From Kryptolebias marmoratus (lineage: Eukaryota; Chordata; Actinopteri; Cyprinodontiformes; Rivulidae), in contig NC_051439.1 of the NCBI RefSeq assembly GCF_001649575.2, forward strand, positions 11,292,539-11,356,538: a stretch of DNA of 64,000 nt, read 5' to 3'. A program made the translations under genes and the position numbers. The notes below the pieces were generated by a model. That model saw only the letters and a list, made by a program, of their open reading frames with translations. It was not told the origin of the DNA and searched no databases. Shown piece after piece: positions 48,504-61,700 of the stretch. Every line of letters starts with the position of its first letter. Within the stretch, counting starts at the first letter, position 1.

Positions 48504-51500
48504 CTCCGTATGTATGTGGGCAGCAGAGTTCAGGCGTGCAGAGTTATGGGAGGATGGGTTTCCCTCATCCTGGCCCGAGAAGACCTTGCTGCTGTTGAAC
48601 TTAGACGACACGCTGAACACCGTGTCGCCGGGGAGGCCCTGCATGGAAAAAAACATAAACACGAGACAATTTCTACGCAACGTATTTCACTCCAAGTTCA
48701 AAAAACAACCAGTGTCAAGCTGTATGTGGAAACACACACAAAACATGTCAGCTCTGCAGGACGGATTCAACTCAAGTGCAGTAAAAGTAACTAAATGTGG
48801 AACATAAAGAGCTCGACAGACTACTAAATGACACACGATGAGCCTTAAAGGTTAAAGCACAAAGAAAACTAAATTACAGGGTATATTCTTGACAACAGTA
48901 GAAACCTTTGCTGTCAGATGTGACCTCTTTGTGAAGCAATAACTGTAAATAAATAAAAACATGTCCAGGAATTGCTAATCGGTCATATTTTAGTCGGGGT
49001 TTTTTTTTTTTTTATGTCATTCCTCTGTAAAAAAATAAAAATAAAAACAGCTTCATCTCACGATTGTTGGTGGGTGTTTTTTTCTCATCCTAATTATCTG
49101 TTGTACAGTTTTCCACAGCACAGATGCAAGTCCTGAAATAAAACCTCTGTTAGCAAAATATCTCATTAAGCACTGAACAAATTTCAGTGAAACTCTCAGA
49201 AAGTAATCATTACACCGACGACCAATTCAAGATGGCTGCCAACTGATATACAAAGTCCCACAATGGCTACAACACAAAGATATCTAGTCTAAAACTCTGG
49301 AATGGAGTTTTAAATGAAGCTTTGAGTTTCATTTATGATGTTGAGCCATCCTGGCCCTAACCCCGAACCATGATACTTCCAACACCATGCTTTACAATAC
49401 AAATACAGCTCTTAGATCTCCGTTCTTTCCATTTTGGCTACACCTGACCATAAAAGATTTTTCCAAATCCCCAAATTTAATCCAACTTAATTTTAGAACT
49501 GAAGTCGAACTGGAGAAAAAAAAGTTCACACACTTCAAAAACTGCCTGAAACATCCGATGCCCTTTGTTATAAATCATTTAGTTTGTGGGTTTATGGTGC
49601 ATTGATGCTACGTCAGTTCAAACATTTGTGACAAAATTATACGCTGTGTCCCGTGAACAAAAATTACGATTGTTTGCAAATAAAATAATCGAGTTAAACC
49701 CGTGGGAATCGAGCCCTGTAGGTGTCATCCGCTGACAAATTGATCCACTGAACTAAATGAAATTACTGGTGCCCGACAGATTATGTAACTACATAAATTA
49801 CTGCGCTTCACAAGTGGGCGTGAGCCCATCGTCTTATGACGTGTCTGTCTCCATAAACGGTGATGTATGCTGACAGTAGGACCAAAAAAAAAAAACCAGA
49901 AAGGCGAGAGAAATATGATGATGAGAGAAATATGATGATGAACAAGGCTTGTAAAGTCAATCTTTTACAGAGAGTGATTCAGAGCAGACAGCGAAGCAAA
50001 CTCCCGCTTCCTGTCTTAAACTGAGAATAGCAAGCTTAGTAATTAAATAAAAACAAAGAAGCTGGCAAATACCTTGGAATAAACGTCTGAAAGCGCATTC
50101 CTCCCGCTGTATTTGCTGCGGAAGCTCTTGAACAGACTCTGTTTCCCCATGGTGTCAGCTGCTGTGAAGCTTAGCTCAGCTCTGAACCTTTGGACGCTCC
50201 CTATCAAACTCTTAACGGACCATAAATTGCAAAACCAGACACAAATCCCAATCTGCTTCCCCTGGCAACCCTCAGGTGAGCTCCTCGCCGTCGACAAGTT
50301 ATAAAATAAAGTTTATTAACTCACCTCGCTGCTTGCGCTGCCATCTAATGATCCAGCTGCTTTAGTTCCCAACGTACTGTTTAGGTCCCAGGAAGTTCCT
50401 GTGAAAGGACAGAAATCTGCATGAAAATAACTTCATGGGATTCAAAGTATATGTAAATTCAGGGACCGCTTCCTCCAACACCTGTTTCTCCTCTACCAGA
50501 TATATTAGCCTGCATCCTTCCTGAGAATAAAATAAAAGAAACCCTGCAGGAGCACCTTGCAGGTAGTACTGCCGCAGCTTGGGGTTCCTGATGTGCGGGA
50601 TGTGGTCGAGGGGCCGGCTCACAACGGGCCGGTTCTGATGCTGCATGCCGGCCGCGGCCTCGTGCGCCGTTTGGGCCTGGGGGGGCGTGTCCCAGGGGGG
50701 TTTCGCAAACTGCGGAGGCTGAGAGACGCCGGCCGGCAGCTTGGATCCCAACCTGAGAGGGTGGAGCAGCACAAACAGATTCATCACCGTTTTATTATCA
50801 CTGGGCAACATTTAAATAAGAGGGCTCGTCACTTAATGCCTTATTTTTACACATTATATATGTTATATTTACTGTGCAAATTCACACCCTTAATAATGCC
50901 CTGAAAGAGTTCTCAGAACAAACAGTAATATTTGCTTATAAAAGAATAAATTAAATGCCTTTTATCCCAGAGTTTTAAACTAAAACAGTCTTATTTTGAG
51001 AAATTATGAGGTGGTTTAGTCGAACCTTAAAATGTGGATGATCTCAGTGAGACGCTCACAGTATGTGTTGCAAATTTTAGCTCAATATCTGCACATTATT
51101 ACGGCCATTTATGTATTGGCTAATGTCAATTGGCTGTAGCGGCCATCTTGAATTGGCTTGACTCTAAAACATTAATGAGCTACACAAGTACATCCAATAA
51201 TTAGATTCTGAGAGTTTCATTAAAGTCCATCCAGTGGTTCGTAAGAAAGTTTGCTAAGAGACAGACACACGAACACACACACCAGACACATGCACACACA
51301 GAAGTGGGTAAAAACATTATTGCCCCTTCCTGCAGTGGGCGATAATGAACGAATGAATGAATAAACTTTAGAAACAAACAGTTACAAATGATTTATTTAG
51401 TTTGACCAAAAATTCAGAATAAAAAAATAACGTCTAATAACGAAATTATTACTTTCCCATCTGATATTTTAGCTTTATATCACCTGCAGCCATGAATGAA

Positions 51501-52156
51501 ACTTTCAGGAAGTAGTCACTGGATGTGCATCTACAACTGATTAACTTCTGGAGTGAGTCCCGGCTAAGATGGCCGCCACAGCTCAATCAGCCTACACAAT
51601 ACCTCTGTGGGATATTACAGGTACTGAGCTAAAATTTGGCGAAGCAGTAGCTGAGAGTCACTCACAACACATACCCCAAAGGCTAACAGATCACATGAGC
51701 TAATGCAAATTTGTCTGATACAACGTTATTTTCAAGGTGTGATTTCTCCTGACAAGATGATTTTAGTCTAAAACTGGCATGTGGCATGACGGGCAGAATT
51801 CCCTCGGGGAATGCTAGGCCTTGGATGCATACAGAAAACTTAAAGTGTGAATAACGAAGCAGCGTTTAGTCTGCCTTGAGTTATTTATAGTGGAGCAGGA
51901 GTCCTAACAAGATGGGGTTGCTCTCACCCCGACATGATGCTCTGATGGTGGAGCCCTTCAGCGACACAGTGGATGAAACACACACACACACAAAAAAAAA
52001 GTACTTCTGCAGGTTCAGAGAAGCTAACCTGGACTTCACATTGCAGAAGTAGCTCGTCCTGGTCTTGTCTCCTTGCGGCTTCAGGTTCATGGCTCCTAAA
52101 GTCTCTGGTCGCCTCACAGACTGAGCCATTTTCTGTTTATCTTTAGTCTGAGGCAT
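48504..52156 (-). CDS. Possible alternative N-terminal exons of the TLDc gene
   Basis: Five further open exons precede the TLDc gene on the same strand. A chain of 52156-52029, 50752-50556 and 50398-50325 starts MPQTKDKQKMAQ, passes HIRNPKLRQYYLQG and ends SLDGSASSE with phase 0. A separate exon 50150-50073 starts MGKQSLFKSFRSKYSG and ends VYSK, also phase 0. Exon 48638-48504 (GLPGDTVFSVSSKFN ... HIHTE) is phase 0 at both ends and faintly recalls the start of a LysM domain. All can join exon 45798 of the TLDc gene in frame but not exon 48109-47921, whose acceptor side needs phase 1. The simplest reading is alternative promoters. Alternatively, this is a separate short gene ending at the in-frame stop at 48462. 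I do not recognise the peptides. Confidence 0.5.
49145..49275 (+). repeat. Dispersed repeat family R1, copy 5 (partial)
   Basis: Blocks 'ctgttagcaaaatatctcattaagcactgaac', 'aaactctcagaaagtaatcat', 'ccaattcaagatggctgcc', 'acaatggctacaac'. Confidence 0.75.
51040..51345 (-). repeat. Dispersed repeat family R1, copy 6 (inverted, long)
   Basis: Inverted blocks: 'gtatgtgttgcaaattttagctcaatatc', 'tcaattggctgtagcggccatcttgaattgg', 'gtacatccaataattagattctgagagtttcatt', 'ccagtggttcgtaag'. It ends in an 'agagacagacacacgaacacacacacc' tail and 'attattgccccttcctgcagtgggcgataatg'. Confidence 0.85.
51466..51820 (+). repeat. Dispersed repeat family R1, copy 7 (long)
   Basis: Blocks 'gaaactttcaggaagtagtcactggatgtgcatctacaactgattaactt', 'aagatggccgccacagc', 'ggtactgagctaaaatttggcg', 'gtagctgagagtcactcacaacacatacc', then a right part 'catgtggcatgacgggcagaattccctcgggg'. 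Confidence 0.85.
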
Positions 52157-53440
52157 GAGGGGCTCAGCTGGCGTCCTTCCTCCTTTTATTCCTCATCATG
52201 ACCGTTACCTTTCGCCCCCCTTTTCTTTTCTTTTTGTTTTTTACAGCACCTGCACAGGACAGCAAGCAAGCCAATAAAGTGTGAGATGATTTCACATGCA
52301 TTTCATTCAGCAGGCAGGGAGGGAAAAGCTTTATTGCACCAGCAGCCACATGACTTGGTAAGGAAGTGAACCAGACACTCGTGAGAATAATGGAGTCCGG
52401 ATTTCAGTTCAATAAACATGTCATTCATCCCATGCAATCAGTGTGTAAAATGCTCTTGCAAGTCAATACGAGCTTCAAATGCAAAGCTGTCTGCACATTT
52501 TAAACAGAATACAAGACCATCTCTGTATGTTGCAAGAACGTGCTGGATCTTGGCAGAGCTGGGATGATTTCAGCTATAATAACAAACACGTTATTATCAT
52601 GACACATTTGGTATTCAGGGGCTCACACCCCCTTAGGAGGTGGTTTGTCTGTAACGCCATTAGCTGGAACAACCTGCTTGCTCTGGATGCTTAAGAAGCT
52701 CATTGCATTCGTCAGTGTTTACGTTAATTAGAAAGAATGAACTCGCTTCCTGTACATGTTGGGAGATCGCTGTGGAGGAAGTCGGCATTTCAGACGACAT
52801 TACAGAATGATCGAGACCACAGCTACGGCTGGGAACCAACGACATCAGCGAGAAGCAGACGGGACAAAAACAAAATCGGGAATTCAAAGAAGGTCAACTC
52901 AAAGAAGGTGGTAGCTTTACTGACCTGAGCCTAACCAGGGATGGAGACGAGTGTCGGTCACATGAGGGCGTCTTCATATTGCAGTGTTATGATATCACTG
53001 CAGACAACAGTAACAAGTTCATCATTTAGGCTCCGCCCTCTGCCTAATGCGCCGAATCGTCACGTCAAGATAGCTCCCCCGCTCCTCCCCTGTCGGCTGC
53101 GTGACAAACACGAAGACGAACGTAAGCGGGAGTGATCCATCTTGTCTTTTCACACATCTTCGTCCAGTCCACTTATGAGGAAATCTATATGAATGGCTTG
53201 ATCTAAGGCTTCTTTTTATTGATTATTTTATGCTCGTGCTGCATACTTCCCCCAAAATTAACTGTGTACGCTTTGTATTTGTTGTGTGCACTGTGTATGA
53301 CGTTTGAAGAAATTTAATTCTCACATTTTTTTCTGTAACTTCGTTCGGTACCGCTCATCTTCACCTTTAGGGGGCGCTCCTCGACCCGGCGCTCCAGCCA
53401 ATCAGATCACAGGACGATGAGCGTCAACAGTGTGAAAGAC
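52157..53440. other. Divergent interval between the TLDc gene and mtfr1l
   Basis: It contains the presumed upstream promoter of the TLDc long form and, toward 53350, GC-richer DNA in front of mtfr1l. No coding feature was recognised. Confidence 0.5.
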
Positions 53441-53501
53441 GACAAGGGGAAGAGTCAGTAACTCAAGTGTTTTAACTTTCTAGGGTTCCATTTTAATCTA
53501 C
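53440..53501 (+). promoter_or_regulatory. Probable mtfr1l promoter/first untranslated exon
   Basis: A GC-rich stretch with a clean donor (CTACG|GTAAGT) precedes the coding exon by about 1 kb. The matching acceptor (tcttcag) lies at about 54490, 65 nt upstream of the ATG. The transcription start is not located. Confidence 0.5.
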
Positions 53502-54556
53502 GGTAAGTTACACTTATTCGGCGCTAAAAAGAGTTTGGAAAGATAAGCAAAACATGCGGTTTGATGTTGGTGGAAAATGAACAATGGAGGGTCAAACCGA
53601 GGGCCATTTTTGTAGTTGACGCTAAAGCTAACAGACGCTCCCTCTGTGTACTACGCTCGTTGCTAAGCTAGTTATCACAGATACCGGCTACTGGTAAGCT
53701 GGAGGGTTCATGAAGTATTTGCATCAGGGTTTGTTTGTTTTTTCATATGGAGAATCATTTCCTATCTATCCTCAGAAATACAGGTCACTGCGGGGTGCAG
53801 CGCGACCATAATCCGTGGATACGGAGCAGCTAGCTAGTAGCTTCGTTAGCAATTGATTTTTACGGCTCTTTCCGTGTTGATTTAACGATTAAAAACTTGA
53901 AAATAGTTGACTCATTAAGCTTGTTGGAGTTAGGTTTGTTTTTTTTCTATAAATTGTAATATTATACAGAATAAGCCAATAAACATAAAGCATTTTAGCA
54001 TATATGCTGTTGTGAAGTGATCATTTCTGACAATATGAAACATACTGTTCGTGTTTGTACAGGCAGCAGGGGTTAGGTAGTCCTCAAAACTTCAGTTTTT
54101 ACAAAACTGGATTATATTTAGTAGAAATAACAAAAATGTGTGCTCTGGAAATAAGTGAGGAAAAGCTAGTTTATAATCATCTGTGGTTTGAGCAATTTTA
54201 GCCCCATTCTCAAACATTTGGGACTTAATAAACATAAAAAAACATTTATTATACTAAAGACAAAATTTCAGGTGCTGAAATCGAACACGTCTGAGATGTC
54301 TTGAAAATGTTCAGGCAAGAGCATCTAAAAAAAACGGAAATCTGTGTAAAACAAGATGCCTTTTTAGGTTGTGATAAACATCATGACGAAGAGCTCATAA
54401 CCTTTTCTCCTCTACTAATTACTCGTTTTAATCTAAGGAATCGGTACACAGACTAACATGCCATCTGTTTACTGAACTGCTCCGTCTTCAGACAACTCCA
54501 GGCACCAAACACTGGTGTGCATCTCATCCGGCGAATGAACGTGACCCACCGCCATA

Positions 54557-56931
<2,375 letters not shown>

Positions 56932-58480
56932 CAAGTTCAATTATTAGTCGTAAAAACCCGATCCTGCTGCTCCACGTAAGTCGAGAGAAAAGTGTAGAGT
57001 TTCGGTTGCTTTTTTAAAAATTTGTTAGAACTACGTACCCATGGATCTTCAGTTTCAGTATCTGTCTGCCAGAGTCAGAAGAAAAAAGAAAGCCTCTCTT
57101 GTCCCAGACGTTTAAAATCAAAATCCACAGAGGTGGAGCGGTCTGAGGCCGAACAGACAAGTTGAAACACGTCACCGTGTTTCTTCCCTCAGCAGACGTT
57201 TTAATCCCAGTTTCTCAGTCCAAGTAAATCTGCGATTTTTCATTTAAAAGAATAAGGTTGACGTTCAAGCCATAGTTCCTTTAGGGTTTGGACTTTAATT
57301 AAATAAGTTTCTTTTTAAGAGTTTTGTTGTCTTTTTTTCATTTTGTTTTCTGTCACACAGACAACTCGAACAAACTTGAACATATTCTGTGTAGAGACGA
57401 AACGGCGTACAAGCAGAGACGCGCCGTAGCTTTTTACAAGGAAAACAACCCTCAGTTTGTTGCTTTTAACTTCAGCATTTCTGCACCGAGTGCGCAGTCG
57501 TGCATGGGATCATCCGCCTCTTTTGCCTGTTCTTTTTTTAAATTTTATTTTGTAACATAAATACGGATGTAATCGAGTGAAAAGATTCAAATGTAAAACC
57601 CAAACTGAAAAGGAGTGAGTGTTTTTTTGTTTTGTTTTAGTCATGTGGTTTAGGAGTGAGCTGTGTGTCGTGTAAGTCACCCATCGTTGTTCTCAACAAA
57701 CACAGGCTTGTACGAATCGTTTCAAAACACACATTCCCCCTTCACGTCAAATCTGCTGACGGTTCAAGTCGAGTGTAAACCAAGGCAGCGGCAAAGCAAT
57801 TCTTTTGTTTGGCGAAGAATCTAAATTGTGTCGTTCTTTATTCTGTTTTAACCAAACGTTAGGTTAAATCTGTGCGAGTCAAAATTATAAGGATTAATAT
57901 TCCAGTAGTCACCTTAGAGGAAATCCTGTTTGTGTCTGCAAGCCTAATTTCATTCCTTAGTCGTTCCAAGTGCCACAGGTTTGATGCTGAGAAGCCTTTA
58001 TAAAGGGAAATACTTACAGGTTTATGGAGTTTAGAGCATTTTTCTCGCTAGACACCTTTCACTTATTCATTCTCTTGCGTGACGAAGCGACGAGGAGCAG
58101 ATACGATACGTGTGTTGAACCATACAGGTCGCGTCTCAGTAGCGGAGATAAAAGACGCCACGCTACCTGCCGCGTCATCGAAGGGGAACTGGTTGTTTTT
58201 TTTTACTTTGGCTGTAGTTTTGCGTGAGTGTATCTTTTGTAGAACTGAGCCCTCCTTCAGCACCACCTGTGTGTGTGTGTGTGTGTGTTTGTTTTTGTTA
58301 TGCAAATACCTGTAAATAAAAAGATGTGCAGATGTTTTGAAATTGTCTTTTAAGTGACCAGCGTGCGTTGACAAAATGCTACCACACGGGGGCAGCGCAA
58401 GCAAAGAAAACAAGTCATTGTTTGTTTTGTTTTTTTAAATTTGATTTTATTTTTTACCTTCAAATAAAGTGACGTTTTTC
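56932..58480 (+). other. mtfr1l 3'UTR and flank
   Basis: No coding signal. A (GT)n microsatellite lies at about 58268-58290 and an AATAAA at about 58314-58319 could end the transcript. The short ORFs here have no recognisable content. Confidence 0.45.
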
Positions 58481-58584
58481 CTCTTCCGTGCAAAGGTTAC
58501 TGTAGATGTGACTCCTAAACTCTGTTGTGTTTTAACCTCATTAGTAAACTTCAAATGATGAGGGACAGAATAGGAGGAAGAAAT

Positions 58585-58760
58585 CTGGTTCATCTTGCAG
58601 CTAATTAGGTTAATTAGTAACAGGTCAGGAACATGATTGGGTCTAAAACCAGCGAGCCTCCAGAGAGGCTTTGGGAAGCAGTGATGTGGGCTTCAGGAAG
58701 GATTGTTTGGGCTGTTCAACAAGCCTAAATCTGCACGGAGAAGCTCAGACGGCTTCCACA
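58585..58760 (+). mobile_element. Relic of the same DNA transposon family as 45892-47083
   Basis: 'gcagctaattaggttaattagtaacaggtcagg' followed by 'agagaggctttgggaagcag' parallels 'taactaattaggttaattggaaacaggtcag' and 'agagaggctgagtctatcag' at 46150-46250. The ends are not discernible. Confidence 0.6.
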
Positions 58761-61700
58761 TCTGCACATGAAGGACTTACAGCATATATTTATGCTCCAT
58801 GTTTGTCCTTTTTTCTTTATGGAAGGCTTAGGATCACGGTGTCAAACAGCACTCTGTGTATATTTGCAGCAGCGTGGATCTGTAGCAAAACAAAAGGGTT
58901 AAACTGAGCTGTCGGATCATGAGACATTAATTCCAGCGAAGGTGCAAAAAAACTTAAAAAAAACGGTTCCAGACATTTTGAGGCTTGTTAAAAGATAAAA
59001 CAATTTTCTTCCAACTAATAAAAATATTATTATTATTGTTTTGAAATCGGCATTCTGTCTTCATTTTTAATATTTGCTTGTTTTTTTGTTCACAGCCCTC
59101 AGCTGATTCAGCGTTCACGCTCGTTTCCCTGTTTGTTTGGGGGGGAGGGTTTGCAGTCTTTTTCACAGACTTGGTGATATTTCAGCTGTTCTTATATCAC
59201 AACATCCAGCTGGTTCAGGAGACGGGCGCCTGTGTGTTTTTACAACTTTTATACTTTTTAAGATATTCAACTTCTTTTGCAAACATTTCCCCTTAATATT
59301 AGAACAATATTTTTTTAATTCTCTTTGAAATCTGCTTCAGCAAACTTGCACTATTTCTGTCTCCTTGAGCTACTTTTAGCTGTCATTCTGTTTTTAACAT
59401 TATCCATTCGCTGCTTTTAGCTTCTAGCTGGTCTTTTGTTACTTTTAGCTTTTAGGCAGCGTTTTGCTTCTTTTTCCTTTCAGCTTTAACAACTCACTTT
59501 CATCAAAGCCATTCAGCACTCAGCATATTTCACAAAAAATGTGAATTTTCCAGTTTTCTTAACTATTAAAATCTGTTTAGCTGTAACTCAGTGAAACATA
59601 TGATGCATACATGACTTGCGTTTTAAAAAACTGTATGTTTAAAACTCGTACTTTCATTTCAGAACAAAATGGTTACGTAACATTCAAAGAAGATACTTTT
59701 ATCTTTTGTGTAAATCCTTGTTATTGGGCTTCTGAGTGCGAGACAAAAGCAAAAAAAAGGACGAGACTTCACACCTGTCTAAATGCAAACAAACGTTTGT
59801 TTTTCTCCAAACAGTCGTAGTCTGATAAGAACTACAGACTCGTCACACGCACCATGTGAGCTCATAATTTCCAGGATTATAGTTAACCCACATTCTCTCC
59901 CCCCCCCCCCCCCATTTCCTGTGCTTTCCCAGGATGAGCCGGCCCCTCTGTGACTCTCAGTCTATTTTCCGAGCGAGTCCTTGGCCTACTTTGTCCCCCC
60001 GCTCACCTCCACGGATCCATCTACCTATTTTAGCTGCAGGAAGACGTCTGTGGAGGGCTCGGCTAATGGGGCTTCGCGGCGAACACAGAAAGCCTCTCAG
60101 TTCAAAGTGACATTGGCACATTTCTCCTCACCGCAGCACTTGTTGGAGTACTTTTGAAAAAGCAGGCTAAGGCCCTCCTTTGAGTGAGATGTTGCTGAGA
60201 GATTCTTTGGGAACAAAACAAGATGAGAGAACCTCAAGCTTTTTCCCTTTTAGAGACTCCCCAGGCAAGGTTTAGATATTTACTGACCTCGACCTCTGAG
60301 GTACTCGAATGGGAAATGTGGAGAAAGCTTTGAAGTGACTACTTGAAATAAGGAGTCAACCTAAAGACGAGCCTCTTTCAGCTCCTGGGTGAAATCCCAC
60401 GAACATCTCGCTCTCAGTCCCAACAGGTGGAGCGTCGGCCAGCGTCGCCTCTCCATCTTGATCACCTCAGACCTGTCCATCAGTGTCCCCTCCAGGTCCC
60501 CAGAGCTCCTCACCAGGAGCCCCGTCTCCCATGCGTCCCAGTCATCTGTTACCTGATCAGAGGAAATGCTTTTGTGGTGAGAGACCTCATTTGACAGGGG
60601 CTTTTTTAGGCTTTTTTTGCTTTTGATTAATCTGCCTGACACCTGAGCCAAGCCCTGCTGCGGCGGCGAGGATGCGAGCTGTGGCTGAGTAGAAACAGAC
60701 CGGGGTGGGGGGGAAGACGGATGATTCCTGCAGCCATCGGTCTCAGAGCTCAAGTGTAACACAGCGTGTGGCAGGAGGCGACGGCTAATGGTGGAAATGC
60801 CTCATTTGTGGCCCGCTGCAGAAAGTCCTGCGTTAGCATTACTCTTTCAAAGTAAAACTACTGAGCCTGGAGTTTACTCGACACAAACTAAAGTTCCTTA
60901 TTTCTTTGGAAATAATCAGTACTGAAGGCGAATCATGGGAGGAAATACTCAGGGATGAAGTATTTCAGTGTCCACGTTTACAAAATGGCTCAAACTAACA
61001 ACACAGACAGTTTTAAACCACAAAAAGTTGGGTTTTTTTTTTAGAAAAGACAGACGCCAACGTGCAAAAAATCAACCAGAAAAACACTCATTTTGTGATT
61101 TTTAAGTCACAAAATGTTGTCAAGGATCACAAAGAGACTGGAAAATGATGAAGCAAACAACAAGGAAAAGGGACGCAAATCAACAACAAAACACACACAC
61201 AACTCACACACACACACACACCCTCAAATGACTACAAATAAACAGAGACCAGAAAGAGATTGAAAACAAAGCTTTAGCTGTCAGTTTGTGCGTCTTTTTC
61301 TTGAATAATAGTGGGTGTTTGACATATTTGTGCTCAGAAGCCTGTTGTTTACTTGGTCTCTGCAAAACGTCCAAAAAAATCTTTAATCAGATTTTTTTTA
61401 ACCTATAGCTGAAGATGAGCACGTTTGAGGAGCGTATCTTTAAAGGGACAATCCAACGAGGACATCTTTTGGACAAATAAATGCGTTTATAATTTGAATT
61501 CTGGCTGCTGTTGTACCTGTGTCGTAAAGCTATTTATGTTTTTTTATAGGAAAAATGTTTTTTCTGGACTGAACGACGTCCAGCTTTGCAAAGCCCAAAG
61601 GAAATACCAAAGACTGAGATTTATAATGATCGAAACAGCTTCCAAATTCACCCTGTCCTTCTCGTCAGCCATGCAAGTTTGGGTTCAGAACTGCTCCCTT

